DNA of 64,000 nucleotides from Modestobacter sp. VKM Ac-2985. GTDB lineage: Bacteria > Actinomycetota > Actinomycetes > Mycobacteriales > Geodermatophilaceae. A model generated the notes under the pieces. That model saw only the letters and a list, made by a program, of their open reading frames with translations, did no database searches and was not told where the DNA came from. The stretch spans positions 735,628 through 799,627 of the forward strand of contig NZ_JAPVBI010000002.1 in the NCBI RefSeq assembly GCF_026967925.1, given 5' to 3'. The translations under genes were made by a program, and so were the position numbers. Position 1 is the stretch's first letter. Each line of letters starts with the position of its first letter. Below are positions 43,587 through 52,496 of the stretch, piece after piece.

Positions 43587-43835
43587 TTACGCGGGCTCCC
43601 GGACCCGCGCAGCCCGAGCTGAGGCGGCCGTCGGTGTCGGGTTGGCGGTCTGGGTGGCGGCCCGGGCGGCGCGGTCGTCCTCCCACCGCCGGCCGGTCCG
43701 GAAGACGTGCGTGCCGCCGCAGGACGGGCAGTCGACCGCGACGGCGATGTGCGTGGGGTGGTTGGCGACCGATCGGATCCGCCGGTCGGCGACCAGCTCG
43801 TCGGTCCGGGTCACGGGGCAGGTGATCAGCAACAT
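43587..43835 (-). CDS. small protein with a possible zinc ribbon
   Basis: 82 residues. N-terminal beta strands MLLITCPVTRTDELVADRRI, then VAVDCPSCGGTHVFRTG, which carries a CxxC knuckle together with an earlier Cys, and an Ala/Thr-rich tail. The ATG at 43835 is chosen because the longer frame upstream is Arg-rich and overlaps the divergent promoter. Family not named; the zinc site is inferred from the cysteine spacing. Confidence 0.65.
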   Translation of the reverse strand: MLLITCPVTRTDELVADRRIRSVANHPTHIAVAVDCPSCGGTHVFRTGRRWEDDRAARAATQTANPTPTAASARAARVREPA

Positions 43836-43870
43836 GCGGAGACGTCGCCCTCGCGCCACCGGGCAACGAG

Positions 43871-43905
43871 TGGCAGGACTGACCACGGTCGCAGGATTCC
43901 TGCCA
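43871..43905. promoter_or_regulatory. inverted repeat TGGCAGGA-N19-TCCTGCCA before the GlxA-type gene
   Basis: 8-bp perfect arms flanking 19 bp; the right arm overlaps a CATGCT -10 (43904-43909) that ends 6 nt before the ATG at 43916. Positioned to act as operator for autoregulation. Confidence 0.55.
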
Positions 43906-43915
43906 TGCTGTGCCC

Positions 43916-45001
43916 ATGAGCACATCGGACCGCCCGCTGGTCGTCAGCCTCGTGGTCACCGACGGCATGGTCGGCAGCTTCGGGATCGGCGTGGCCGCCG
44001 AGGTGTTCGGCTACGACCGCCGCGCGATGGGCCTGCCGCGGTTCGACTTCGCACTCGTCTCGCAACGACCGGGCGTGCTCCGCACCGACACCGGGCTCGG
44101 GATGCTCATCGAGCACGGCCTGGACCGGCTGGCGATCTCCGACATCGTGCTGATCACGGCCTGGGAACAGCACGACCGGCAACCGCCGGCGGAACTGCTC
44201 GACGGGATGCGCGCTGCCCACGCCCGGGGGGCGACGGTCGTCAGCCACTGCACCGGGGCATTCGTGCTGGCCTGGGCCGGCCTGCTCGACGGCCAGCGGG
44301 CGTCCACCCACTGGAAGTACGCCGGCGAGCTGGCCGCCCGGTTCCCGCGGGTGCACGTCGACCCCGCCGTCCTGTACGTCGACAACGGCCAGGTGATCAC
44401 CGGGGCCGGCACCGCCGCCGGGGTCGACACCCTGCTGCACCTGGTCCGCCGGGAGTGGGGTGCCGCCGCCGCCAACGCGCTGGCCCGGGAGATGGTCGTG
44501 CCCCCGCACCGCGACGGCGGGCAGGCGCAGTACATCGACACCCCGGTCGCCCGCTGCGAGGACGACCTGCTGGGCGTCGTGCTGGAGTGGGCCCGGGCGC
44601 ACCTGGCGGAGGAGATCAGCGTCGAGCTGCTGGCCCGCCGCGCGCTGATGAGCCCGCGCAGCTTCGCCCGCCGCTTCAAGGCCACCACCGGGACGACGCC
44701 GCACGCCTGGCTGCTCGGTCAGCGGCTGGCCGCCGCCGAGGCGCTGCTGGAGGACAGCGACGCCCCGGTCGAGGAGATCGCCCGGCTGGTCGGGTTCGGC
44801 ACCGCGGCCGGCCTGCGGGAGCAGTTCGCCCGGCGGCGCGGGGTCTCCCCGCGGACCTACCGGCAGACCTTCCGGGCCGGGGCCCCCTCGGACTCCTCAG
44901 CCGGGACGGCGCCGGTGCAGCTCCACCGGGACCGGCCGGGGGCTGGCGGGGTGCGGGGCGACGAGCCCGGCGTCCAGGCGGGCCTCGGTCAGCCGGCGTA
45001 G
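43916..45001 (+). CDS. GlxA-family regulator (DJ-1/PfpI + AraC HTH)
   Basis: 361 residues. DJ-1/PfpI-like sensor domain (about 5-185) with the nucleophile-elbow segment [15 protein letters not shown] (Cys kept), then a double AraC HTH (about 215-315): [25 protein letters not shown] and [21 protein letters not shown]. The final ~35 residues lie past the AraC domain and are encoded antisense to the neighbouring gene. Ligand unknown. ATG at 43916 preferred over GTG at 43910 on leaderless geometry. Confidence 0.9.
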   Translation: MSTSDRPLVVSLVVTDGMVGSFGIGVAAEVFGYDRRAMGLPRFDFALVSQRPGVLRTDTGLGMLIEHGLDRLAISDIVLITAWEQHDRQPPAELLDGMRAAHARGATVVSHCTGAFVLAWAGLLDGQRASTHWKYAGELAARFPRVHVDPAVLYVDNGQVITGAGTAAGVDTLLHLVRREWGAAAANALAREMVVPPHRDGGQAQYIDTPVARCEDDLLGVVLEWARAHLAEEISVELLARRALMSPRSFARRFKATTGTTPHAWLLGQRLAAAEALLEDSDAPVEEIARLVGFGTAAGLREQFARRRGVSPRTYRQTFRAGAPSDSSAGTAPVQLHRDRPGAGGVRGDEPGVQAGLGQPA

Positions 45002-45736
45002 CTCGGCGTACGCGGCTGGGCCGAGGAGCGCGGTGAGCTCCGGGCCGTAGGTCTCCACCAGCGGCTCGGCGGCGACGTGCGCGGTCGGGGACCCCGTGCA
45101 CCACCAGTGCAGGTCGTGCCCGCCGGGACCCCATCCGCGCCGGTCGAACTCACCGATCGTGGAGACCAGCACCCGGCTGTCGTCGGGGCGGTCGACCCAC
45201 TCCTGCTCGCGGCGCACCGGCAGCTGCCAGCAGACGTCGGGCTTGGTCTCCAAGGGGTGTCGCCCCTGCCGCAGCGCCAGGGCGTGCAGCGCACACCCGG
45301 CGCCGGCGGGGTGTCCTGGCCGGTTGAGGAAGACGCAGGCCCCCTCGACCACCCGGGTCCGCAGCGCCTCCTCGGCGGGCTCGCCCGGCGCGGGCTCGGT
45401 CAGGGTGTCGGGTTCGGTCCAGTCGTCCCGGCCGGGTGTCGTGCCGGGATGCCGCTGCCAGTCCGCCGGCGTCAGCTCGCCGACGGACTCCTCGACCCGG
45501 GTGAGGTCGTCGGTGTCGGTGAAGAAGGCGCCGTGGTTGCAGCAGCCGTCCTCGGCGCGACCGGCGACCACGCCGGCGCACCCGCGCCCGAACACGCAGG
45601 TCCAGGCGCTGGTCAGCCAGGTCAGATCGGCCCGCACGAGGTGGTCGGGATCGGCCGGGTCACCGAACTCGATCCACTCGCGGGGGAAGTCCAGGCCGAC
45701 CTCGGGCGGGGGGTCGGCGGGTGTGCTCGGGTCCAC
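44897..45736 (-). CDS. cysteine-rich conserved protein, possible metal/Fe-S cluster site
   Basis: 279 residues, soluble. Cysteines cluster: [33 protein letters not shown] and HWWCTG, a pattern reminiscent of the YkgJ/DUF3109 cluster-binding proteins, though I cannot confirm the family. The start GTG at 45736 gives [21 protein letters not shown]; the earlier in-frame ATG overlaps the ppx promoter. Convergent with the GlxA-type gene, overlapping it by 105 bp. Confidence 0.75.
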   Translation of the reverse strand: MDPSTPADPPPEVGLDFPREWIEFGDPADPDHLVRADLTWLTSAWTCVFGRGCAGVVAGRAEDGCCNHGAFFTDTDDLTRVEESVGELTPADWQRHPGTTPGRDDWTEPDTLTEPAPGEPAEEALRTRVVEGACVFLNRPGHPAGAGCALHALALRQGRHPLETKPDVCWQLPVRREQEWVDRPDDSRVLVSTIGEFDRRGWGPGGHDLHWWCTGSPTAHVAAEPLVETYGPELTALLGPAAYAELRRLTEARLDAGLVAPHPASPRPVPVELHRRRPG

Positions 45737-45824
45737 CGGCGCAGCGTAGTGAAAGGACCCCCGCCCCCCACACCTCGCTCCGCTCGGCGCGAGCCTCTGG
45801 AGGGGGCCAGGCAGACTCTCGGGC

Positions 45825-46769
45825 ATGCGACTCGGGGTGCTGGACGTCGGCTCGAACACCGTTCACCTGCTGGTGGTGGACGCACACCGCGGTGCGCACC
45901 CCACCCCGATGCACGACGACCGCTCCGTCCTCCGGCTGGCCGAGCACGTCGGCCCGGACGGCAAGCTGTCCAAGGCGGGGGAGAAGGGCCTGCTGCACGC
46001 GGTGCAGAAGGCGAAGCAGCAGGCGGCCGCACAGCGGTGCGACGAGCTGCTGGCCTTCGTCACGTCCGCCATCCGGGAGGCGGAGAACGGGGCGGCGGTG
46101 CTGCGCCGGGTCCGCGAGCAGACCGGTGTCGACCTGCAGGTCCTCACCGGTGAGGACGAGGCCCGGCTGACCTTCCTGGCGGTGCGGCGGTGGTTCGGCT
46201 GGAGTGCCGGCCGGCTGCTGGTGCTCGACATCGGCGGTGGCTCGCTGGAACTGGCCACCGGTGTCGACGAGGACCCCGACGTCGCGCTGTCGGTGCCGCT
46301 GGGTGCGGGCCGGATGACCCGCCGGTTCCTGCCCGACTCCGAGAACGGGGGGCGGCCGGACCTGTCGGCACTGTCGGAGCTGGCCGAGCACGCCACCGAC
46401 GTCCTCGGCCCGGTCGGCAGGAAGCTGCTCGGCGCCGGGACGCCCGACCTGGTGGCCGCCACGTCCAAGACCTTCCGGACACTGGCCCGGCTGGCCGGTG
46501 CGGCGCCGTCCGCGGCCGGACTGCGCGCCCCCCGCGAGCTGACCGCCACCGGGCTGTCCCAGGTGATCGGCTTCGTCTCCCGGATCGAGTGCACGGCGCT
46601 GGCCGAGCTGCAGGGCGTGTCGGCGCAACGCGCCCACCAGGTCCCGGCCGGCGCCGTCGTGGCGCAGGCCGCCATGCGGGCGGTGGACGTACCGTTCGTG
46701 CGGATCTGCCCGTGGGCGTTGCGCGAGGGCGTCATCCTGCGGCGCCTGGACCAGCTGGAAGGAGCGTGA
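45825..46769 (+). CDS. ppx: Ppx/GppA phosphatase family protein
   Basis: 314 residues, actin-like ASKHA fold. Phosphate 1 loop [15 protein letters not shown], phosphate 2 loop [14 protein letters not shown], and the [10 protein letters not shown] segment. Hydrolyses polyphosphate or (p)ppGpp; the short single-module size matches the mycobacterial Ppx1-type (Rv0496). The same order, ppx then a proline-rich membrane protein and proC, occurs in mycobacteria. Stop shares one base with the next ATG. Confidence 0.92.
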   Translation: MRLGVLDVGSNTVHLLVVDAHRGAHPTPMHDDRSVLRLAEHVGPDGKLSKAGEKGLLHAVQKAKQQAAAQRCDELLAFVTSAIREAENGAAVLRRVREQTGVDLQVLTGEDEARLTFLAVRRWFGWSAGRLLVLDIGGGSLELATGVDEDPDVALSVPLGAGRMTRRFLPDSENGGRPDLSALSELAEHATDVLGPVGRKLLGAGTPDLVAATSKTFRTLARLAGAAPSAAGLRAPRELTATGLSQVIGFVSRIECTALAELQGVSAQRAHQVPAGAVVAQAAMRAVDVPFVRICPWALREGVILRRLDQLEGA

Positions 46770-47773
46770 TGACGCAGCCCAACCCCTCGTCGGGGGAGTA
46801 CAGCGTCCGCTCGCTCGCCGAGATCCTGCGCGAGCACGGTCTGGAGAGCGAGCTCGGCACCCGCCCCGGCCGGCGACGGAAGGCCTCGGACGAGACCGGG
46901 GCCACCGGTCGTTCGGCGCGGGTGGACACCGGGTCCGGTCAGCCGCGGGCGGAGCCGCCGGGGCGCGCACCCTCGGCCGCACCGAACGGCCGGGCGGCCA
47001 CCCCGCCGCGCTCCCCGGCCCGGGCCCCGGAACGCGCTCCGTCGGAACGCGCTGCGTCGGTCCCGGTCTGGACGCCGGCGCCGGAGCCCACGGCCCGGCC
47101 GGCCGCCGGGCTGCTGAGCCCGCAGCCGCCGGCCGCTGCCCCGGCACCGGCCCGGCCGGCCGCCGGCCGCACCGGCGCAGCGCCCCCGGAGGTGCGACCC
47201 GGCCGGCGGAAGTCCGATGCCGTCCCGACCGGTCCGGGCGGTGAGCCGCTGTTCGGCACCGGGCCGTCGACCGCCGCCATCCCCGCAGCGGACCCGACGA
47301 CCGCGCACACCACCTCGCACACCGCCGCCAAGCCGACGGGCTCCACCGGCGCGACGGCCCGCGGCGCCACCGGTGCGGCCCGGCGTGGCGCCGACCACCC
47401 GGTCACCGGACCCATCCCGGTGGTCTCCCAGGCTCAGGCCGAGGCGGCGCGAGGTGCGGCCGCCCAGGCCGACGAGGAGCCACTGACCGGCCGGGAGAGC
47501 GTGTTGGCCTGGGCGCGGTTCGCCGGCGAGATGGTGGTCGCGCTGGCCGCCGGCATCGGCGTCTACTTCGCCTTCACCGTGCTGTGGGAACTGCTGCCCT
47601 ATGTCGCCCTGGTCGCGGCGCCGGTGACGGTGACCGGCCTGGTCGCGGGGGTGGCGGCGTACCGGCAGCGCCGCGGTCAGGGGGCGCTGCCGGTCCGCCT
47701 GCTGGCGGTGCTGCTGCTGGCCGGGACGGTGCTGGTCATCGCCCCCGCTGCGGGGCTGCTCGCCAGCAGCTGA
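46769..47773 (+). CDS. Pro/Ala-rich membrane protein (Rv0497-like)
   Basis: 334 residues. A short conserved N-terminus (SVRSLAEILREHGLESEL), a long disordered Ala/Pro/Thr linker (about 35-230), then two or three membrane helices (MVVALAAGIGVYFAFTVLW, LVAAPVTVTGLVAGVAAY, VRLLAVLLLAGTVLVIAP). Probably inner-membrane with a cytoplasmic N-terminus. Function unknown; its fixed position after ppx suggests a shared role in envelope or phosphate stress. ATG at 46769 has GGAG just upstream. Confidence 0.8.
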   Translation: MTQPNPSSGEYSVRSLAEILREHGLESELGTRPGRRRKASDETGATGRSARVDTGSGQPRAEPPGRAPSAAPNGRAATPPRSPARAPERAPSERAASVPVWTPAPEPTARPAAGLLSPQPPAAAPAPARPAAGRTGAAPPEVRPGRRKSDAVPTGPGGEPLFGTGPSTAAIPAADPTTAHTTSHTAAKPTGSTGATARGATGAARRGADHPVTGPIPVVSQAQAEAARGAAAQADEEPLTGRESVLAWARFAGEMVVALAAGIGVYFAFTVLWELLPYVALVAAPVTVTGLVAGVAAYRQRRGQGALPVRLLAVLLLAGTVLVIAPAAGLLASS

Positions 47774-47782
47774 CCTGCCCGG

Positions 47783-48328
47783 TCAGCCCACCGCGGCGAA
47801 CTGCTCGACCAGCGTGCGACCGAAGGCCGGCAGGTCGTCCGGGTTGCGGCTGGTGGTCAGGTTGCCGTCGACGACGACCTCCTGGTCGACCCACTCGGCG
47901 CCGGCGTTGCGCAGGTCGGTCTGCAGCGAGGGCCACGAGGTCATCCGGCGGCCACGGACGACGTCGGCCTCGGCGAGCACCCAGGGGGCGTGGCAGATCG
48001 CGGCCACCGGCTTCCCGGCGTCGAAGAAGGCCTTCACGAAGGCGACGGCCCCCTGGTCGGCGCGCACGAAGTCGCCGTTGATCACGCCGCCGGGCAGCAC
48101 GAGCGCGTCGTAGCTGCCGGGGTCGGCGTCGGCCACCGCGACGTCGACGTCCTTGGTGTCGCCCTTGTCGATGTGCTGGTAGGCGGTGATGGTGCCGGTT
48201 TCGAGCCCGACGAGCTCCGGTCGGGCACCGGCGTCCACCAGTGCCTGCCAGGGCTGGTCCAGCTCTGCCTGCTCCACCCCGTCGGTGGCGAGCACGGCCA
48301 CCCGCTTGCCGTTCAGTTCTCCAGACAT
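47783..48328 (-). CDS. DJ-1/PfpI (YhbO-type) protein
   Basis: 181 residues. Nucleophile elbow AAICHAPWVLAEADVV with the catalytic Cys-His pair, catalytic Glu region GVEQAELDQPWQALVDAG, and VLPGGVINGDFVRAD. This branch includes chaperone/glyoxalase-like and general-stress proteins of the YhbO group. Convergent with the previous gene (9 bp between stops) and divergent from proC. Confidence 0.92.
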   Translation of the reverse strand: MSGELNGKRVAVLATDGVEQAELDQPWQALVDAGARPELVGLETGTITAYQHIDKGDTKDVDVAVADADPGSYDALVLPGGVINGDFVRADQGAVAFVKAFFDAGKPVAAICHAPWVLAEADVVRGRRMTSWPSLQTDLRNAGAEWVDQEVVVDGNLTTSRNPDDLPAFGRTLVEQFAAVG

Positions 48329-48387
48329 GACAGGCCGCTACCCCGGCCCCTCCGGGCACACACGCCCGGGCGCGTCCGCCCGAGCGC

Positions 48388-48393
48388 TACGGT
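48388..48393 (+). promoter_or_regulatory. -10 hexamer (TACGGT) of a leaderless promoter
   Basis: TACGGT ends 7 nt before the proC ATG at 48401. Confidence 0.6.
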
Positions 48394-48400
48394 CGCGGAC

Positions 48401-49231
48401 ATGAGCGATGCAGGGCATGCGGGTCCCGACGCACGGCTGGCCGTCATCGGCGGCGGGAAGATCGGAGAGGCCCTGCTCGCCGGCCTGGTCCGTCAGGCCG
48501 GGGGTGGGCAGGAGTTCCTGGTCGTCGAGCGCAGCCCGGAGCGGGCCGCGGAGCTGACGGCCCGGTACGGCGTCGGCGCCACCGACCTCGCCGGGGCGGC
48601 CAGCCGGGCGCGGGTGCTGCTGCTGGCCGTGAAGCCGCAGGACATCGACGTGCTGCTGGCGGCGTTGGGGCCACACGTGACGCGAGAGCACCTGGTGGTC
48701 TCGGTGGCGGCGGGCGTGCCCACGGGCCGGGTCGAGGCGGCGCTGCCGGCCGGCACCCCGGTCGTGCGGGTCATGCCCAACACGCCGGCCCTCGTCGACG
48801 CGGGGATGAGCGTGCTCTCGGCCGGGGCGCACGCGACCGAGGCGCACCTGGACGAGGCGGAGGCGCTGCTCCTGCCGGTGGGTCAGGTGCGCCGGGTGCC
48901 GGAGAGCCAGCAGGACGCCGTGACCGCGCTGTCGGGCAGCGGGCCGGCGTACTTCTTCTTCCTCGTCGAGGCGATGATCGACGCCGGCATCCTGCTGGGC
49001 CTGCCCCGCTCGGTCGCCGCCGACCTGATCGTGCAGACCGCCTACGGCGCGGCGGTCATGCTGCGCGACTCGGGAGAGCACCCGGTCCAGCTCCGGGAGG
49101 CGGTCACCAGCCCCGGTGGGACGACGATCGCCGCGATCCGCGAGCTGGAGCGGCACGGCGTGCGGGCTGCGCTGATCGCCGCGATCGAGGCGGCACACCT
49201 GCGTTCGGTGGAGCTCGGCCGCACCTCCTGA
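48401..49231 (+). CDS. proC: pyrroline-5-carboxylate reductase ProC
   Basis: 276 residues. NAD(P) loop AVIGGGKIGEALLAGL, VLLLAVKPQDID, RVMPNTPALV and the C-terminal dimer helices DAVTALSGSGPAYFFFLVEAM and SPGGTTIAAI. It catalyses the last step of proline synthesis. The ATG at 48401 is fixed by the leaderless -10. As in mycobacteria it is followed by bldC and the bS22 gene. Confidence 0.96.
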   Translation: MSDAGHAGPDARLAVIGGGKIGEALLAGLVRQAGGGQEFLVVERSPERAAELTARYGVGATDLAGAASRARVLLLAVKPQDIDVLLAALGPHVTREHLVVSVAAGVPTGRVEAALPAGTPVVRVMPNTPALVDAGMSVLSAGAHATEAHLDEAEALLLPVGQVRRVPESQQDAVTALSGSGPAYFFFLVEAMIDAGILLGLPRSVAADLIVQTAYGAAVMLRDSGEHPVQLREAVTSPGGTTIAAIRELERHGVRAALIAAIEAAHLRSVELGRTS

Positions 49232-49532
49232 CCCCGGGGACGCCCGCGGGAGCACCGTCCGTCCCTTCCGCACGCGGTGAATCACACGCATGTGGTTTTC
49301 CACAGAAATCTGTGGAGAACCAGCCTGGTGGAGCAGGTCGACTTGGGGACAACACGCCGTGACCGGTGTGTCACGCGGTGTCTCTGTCCACTTGTGCCCA
49401 GGACGGACCGGTCCGCCTGTTCGTTTCACCCATCGCTTCTGTCACTCCGGTCCCCTTACGCTCTGTTCCAGCACATGAGCGTTCTGTTCATCGGTGGGGA
49501 AGCCGGTGGCCGCACATGGAGCGAGACCGGAG
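49232..49532 (+). promoter_or_regulatory. 301-bp AT-richer spacer upstream of bldC with DnaA-box-like inverted repeat
   Basis: No gene seen. GTTTTCCACAG (49295-49305) and CTGTGGAGAAC (49310-49320) form an 11-bp inverted repeat with one mismatch, centred on AAAT; the half-site resembles TTNTCCACA. Further GGACAACAC and CTGTCCACT occur within the next 90 bp, and CCTTACGCTCTGTTCC offers promoter-like AT-rich steps. Most likely a long regulated leader for bldC. Confidence 0.45.
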
Positions 49533-49886
49533 ATGATCGACATGACCATGCCCCAGCGCGCCGCCGTCCAGACCGTCCGTCCGGGTGTCCCGGCACCCCG
49601 CCAGATGGGCCGGCCGATCTCGGCCGCCTCCATGGGCCGCCCGGTCCCCGCTGCCCACCCGGCCGCCATGCCGATCGGCCGCCCGGCCGCCGTCCCCGCG
49701 CCCCGCGCGGCGGTCTCGTTCCTCACCGTCGCCGAGGTCGCCGCCCTCATGCGGGTCTCCAAGATGACCGTCTACCGCCTGGTCCACGGCGGCGAGCTCG
49801 CCGCCGTCCGCGTCGGCCGGTCCTTCCGGGTGCCCGAGCGCGCCGTGCACGAGTACCTGCGCGACGCCTACACCGACATCGCCTGA
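49533..49886 (+). CDS. bldC: BldC-type MerR/excisionase HTH regulator with N-terminal extension
   Basis: 117 residues. The last ~57 residues are the BldC DNA-binding domain: SFLTVAEVAALMRVSKMTVYRLVHGGELAAVRVG then RSFRVPERAVHEYLRDAY. Streptomyces BldC binds direct repeats cooperatively and delays development. The N-terminal 60 residues (MGRPISAASMGRPVPAA and MPIGRPAAVPAP) are low-complexity with three GRP units, absent from the usual ~70-residue protein. ATGs at 49542 and 49548 are alternative starts. Confidence 0.85.
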   Translation: MIDMTMPQRAAVQTVRPGVPAPRQMGRPISAASMGRPVPAAHPAAMPIGRPAAVPAPRAAVSFLTVAEVAALMRVSKMTVYRLVHGGELAAVRVGRSFRVPERAVHEYLRDAYTDIA

Positions 49887-50088
49887 ACCGACCGGGCCAG
49901 CGTCACCGGGCGGGCGTCCCCGCCCGCCGTGCCGGGCCAGGTAGTCTCGGGCGCTGAGCGGTACCGCCTCCCAGGAAGCGGGCTGCGCACGAGCTGATCA
50001 CCTCGCCCGGCGTCCGGACCACGGATCCGCGTGACCACCCCGGTCACCACCCCCGGCCGCCGAGCGAAGACGACGTCGGGAGCGGGAC

Positions 50089-50187
50089 ATGGGTTCTGTC
50101 ATCAAGAAGCGCCGTAAGCGGATGGCGAAGAAGAAGCACCGCAAGCTGCTCAAGAAGACCCGCGTCCAGCGGCGCAACAAGAAGTGA
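50089..50187 (+). CDS. small ribosomal subunit protein bS22
   Basis: 32 residues, highly basic (starts [19 protein letters not shown], ends RRNKK), the AURKAIP1/COX24-type protein resolved on mycobacterial 30S subunits. ATG with GGGAG 5 nt upstream. A TAGTCT hexamer about 140 bp before it (49942-49947) is a candidate -10, implying a long leader. Too short for most gene finders. Same bldC-bS22-epimerase order as Rv0500A-Rv0500B-Rv0501. Confidence 0.92.
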   Translation: MGSVIKKRRKRMAKKKHRKLLKKTRVQRRNKK

Positions 50188-50197
50188 GCTGACGCTC

Positions 50198-51328
50198 GTG
50201 CCGCCCGCGGTCGTCCTCGTCACCGGCGTCAGCCGGTGGCTGGGCGGCGCGCTGGCGGCCGAGCTCGCTTCCGACCCGGCGATCGGCCGGGTCATCGGGG
50301 TGGACACCGTCCCCCCACGCCCGGAGGTGCTGCGTCGCCTCGGGCGGGTCGAGTTCGTCCGCGCCGACATCCGCAGCCCGTTGATCGGGAAGGTGATCGA
50401 GTCGGCGTCGGTGGACACCGTCGTCCACATGAACATCAGCGCCACGCCGGCCGGTGCCGGCGGGCGGGTGTCGATGAAGGAGCTCAACGTCATCGGCACC
50501 ATGCAGCTGCTGGCCGCGTGCCAGCGGTCTCCTGCGGTGCGCCGGCTGGTCCTCAAGAGCACCAGCGCGGTCTACGGCGCCAGTTCCCGGGATCCCGCGG
50601 TCTTCACCGAGACCATGCAGGCCCGCCGGGTGCCCGGGGGCGGCTTCGCCAAGGACAGCCTCGACATCGAGGGCTACGTCCGGGCCTTCGCCCGCCGCCG
50701 TCCCGACGTGGGCGTGGCCGTGCTGCGGTTCACCAACCTCATCGGCCCGCGGATCGACTCCCTGCTCTCCGGTTTCCTCCGGATGCCCGTCGTCCCGACC
50801 GCCCTGGGGTACGACGCCCGGCTGCAGCTCCTCCACGAGGACGACGCCGTGGCCGTGCTCACCCGCGCCGCCACCGGTGACTTCGTCGGCACCGTGAACG
50901 CCGGTGCCGACGGGACGGTCCTGCTCTCCCAGGCGATCCGCCGGCTGGGCCGTGTCCCACTGCCCCTGCCGGAGCCCGCGATGGGCTCGCTCGGCCGCAC
51001 CACCCGCTGGGCCCGGATGGTCGACTGGTCGCCGGAGCAGATGCGCTTCCTGAACTTCGGCCGGGTCATCGACACCCGGGTGCTCCGCGAGGAGTTCGGC
51101 TACGTGCCGCGCCACAGCACCGCCGAGGCCCTCGCCGACTACGGGCGCAGCCTCCCCCCGGTGATCCGCCCCGAGCTCGTCGAGGAGGTCGCCGGCTCCG
51201 CCCGGACGGTGCTCCGCTCCGTCGCCGGTGGCGCGCACGCCGTGCAGGGTGTCCTCGACAGCGTGACCGGCGGACGCCGCCGTGCCGCGCCGTCGGTGCC
51301 GGGCCTGCGGGCGGTCCACGATGCCTGA
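50198..51328 (+). CDS. NAD-dependent epimerase/dehydratase (Rv0501-like)
   Basis: 376 residues, extended SDR. Cofactor loop VLVTGVSRWLGGALAAEL, NVIGTMQLLAAC, active site LKSTSAVYGASS followed by the expected K region, and FTNLIGPRIDSL. Sugar-nucleotide or lipid-headgroup epimerase; mycobacterial galE2 is the positional homologue. Overlaps the acyltransferase gene by 8 bp. Confidence 0.9.
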   Translation: MPPAVVLVTGVSRWLGGALAAELASDPAIGRVIGVDTVPPRPEVLRRLGRVEFVRADIRSPLIGKVIESASVDTVVHMNISATPAGAGGRVSMKELNVIGTMQLLAACQRSPAVRRLVLKSTSAVYGASSRDPAVFTETMQARRVPGGGFAKDSLDIEGYVRAFARRRPDVGVAVLRFTNLIGPRIDSLLSGFLRMPVVPTALGYDARLQLLHEDDAVAVLTRAATGDFVGTVNAGADGTVLLSQAIRRLGRVPLPLPEPAMGSLGRTTRWARMVDWSPEQMRFLNFGRVIDTRVLREEFGYVPRHSTAEALADYGRSLPPVIRPELVEEVAGSARTVLRSVAGGAHAVQGVLDSVTGGRRRAAPSVPGLRAVHDA

Positions 51329-52229
51329 GGCGCGGGTGATCCCGCTGCGCCCCGACGACGATCCGCTCCCGCCGCCGCAGGCGGCGGAGCCGGGCTGGGA
51401 CGAGCAGCTGGCCGGTGGCCTGGAGTTCCTGCGCCGCCGGCTGACCGGTGAGTACGACACCGACGAGTTCGGCTTCGACCCCGACCTCACCGACCACGTG
51501 CTGCTGCCGGGCCTGCGGCCGTGGTTCCACCGCTGGTTCCGGGTGGAGACCCTGGGGCTGGAGAACGTGCCCGACGTCGGCGGCGCCCTGGTGGTGGCCA
51601 ACCACTCGGGCACCGTGCCGGTCGACGCCCTGATGGCCACGGTGGCGCTGCACGACGAGCACCCGGCGGCCCGCCGGCTGCGGCTCCTCGGCGCCGACCT
51701 GGTGTTCCAGGTGCCCTTCATCGGGTCCCTGGCGCGCAAGCTCGGCGTCACCCTGGCCTGCAACGAGGACGCCGAGCGACTGCTGTCCAGCGGGGAGCTG
51801 GTCGGGGTCTTCCCCGAGGGCTTCAAGGGCGTCGGCAAGCCGTTCCACGAGCGGTACACCCTGCAGCGGTTCGGTCGCGGGGGTTTCGTCAGCGCCGCGC
51901 TGCGCACCGGCACCCCGATCGTGCCGTGCGCGATCGTCGGGGCCGAGGAGATCTACCCGATGATCGGCAACGCCCGCGTCGCCGCCCGGCTGCTCGGCCT
52001 GCCCTACTTCCCGATCACCCCGACCTTCCCGCTGCTGGGCCCGCTGGGTGCGGTCCCGCTGCCGTCGAAGTGGTTCATCGCCTTCGGCGAGCCGATCGAG
52101 ACGGCGTCCTACGGCCCCGCCGCCGCCGACGACCCGATGATCGTGTTCAACCTGACCGACCAGGTCCGCGAGACCATCCAGCACTCCCTCTACCGCCTCC
52201 TCCTCCAACGCCGCAGCGTCTTCAGCTGA
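51321..52229 (+). CDS. lysophospholipid acyltransferase (LPLAT family)
   Basis: 302 residues. Catalytic HX4D appears as NHSGTVPVDALM, substrate motif VFPEGFKGVGKPF, and IVPCAIVGAEEIYP. Acyltransferase of phospholipid or lipoglycan synthesis at the membrane; the positional homologue is Rv0502. The N-terminal ~60 residues are a variable acidic arm. Start ATG at 51321 overlaps the epimerase end. Confidence 0.9.
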   Translation: MPEARVIPLRPDDDPLPPPQAAEPGWDEQLAGGLEFLRRRLTGEYDTDEFGFDPDLTDHVLLPGLRPWFHRWFRVETLGLENVPDVGGALVVANHSGTVPVDALMATVALHDEHPAARRLRLLGADLVFQVPFIGSLARKLGVTLACNEDAERLLSSGELVGVFPEGFKGVGKPFHERYTLQRFGRGGFVSAALRTGTPIVPCAIVGAEEIYPMIGNARVAARLLGLPYFPITPTFPLLGPLGAVPLPSKWFIAFGEPIETASYGPAAADDPMIVFNLTDQVRETIQHSLYRLLLQRRSVFS

Positions 52230-52245
52230 CCAACAGCTGACCAGC

Positions 52246-52470
52246 TGAGAGCCCGCCAGACTCGACATCCGGCGCAGCCGGGCGCGACGACGGGGGCCGA
52301 AGGCTCCCAGAGGAAGTGCAGGCAGCGGCTCAACGCAGACCGGGCACGGAACCACGAGGCGGGGCACGAGACGCGACGAAGTCGCGGGCACACCGAGCGG
52401 GGGCCCGGAGGGCTCCCCGAGGTGGGCCGGCAAGCAGCTCAGCGCAGCCGGGGCACGGCACCTGGCCGCG
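52246..52470. repeat. degenerate ~75-bp repeats in the 52230-52496 spacer
   Basis: Two blocks align: one running from about 52285 to 52360 and one from about 52395 to 52470. Shared anchors are CGGGGGCC, GGCTCCC, CAGCTCAGCGCAG / CGGCTCAACGCAG and GGGCACGG. A third partial copy may precede them. No gene in the spacer. Confidence 0.6.
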
Positions 52471-52472
52471 GT

Positions 52473-52489
52473 GTCATCCGGAGGATGAC
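52473..52489. terminator. hairpin GTCATCC-GGA-GGATGAC
   Basis: Perfect 7-bp arms, 3-nt loop, 8 bp past the 3' end of the minus-strand HAD gene. Confidence 0.6.
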
Positions 52490-52496
52490 CACGTGC

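Noticed and set aside
49290-49400. Chromosomal origin (DnaA boxes near bldC)
   Set aside because: Only one imperfect inverted pair and two weaker sites; no dnaA, dnaN, rpmH or gyrase genes nearby.
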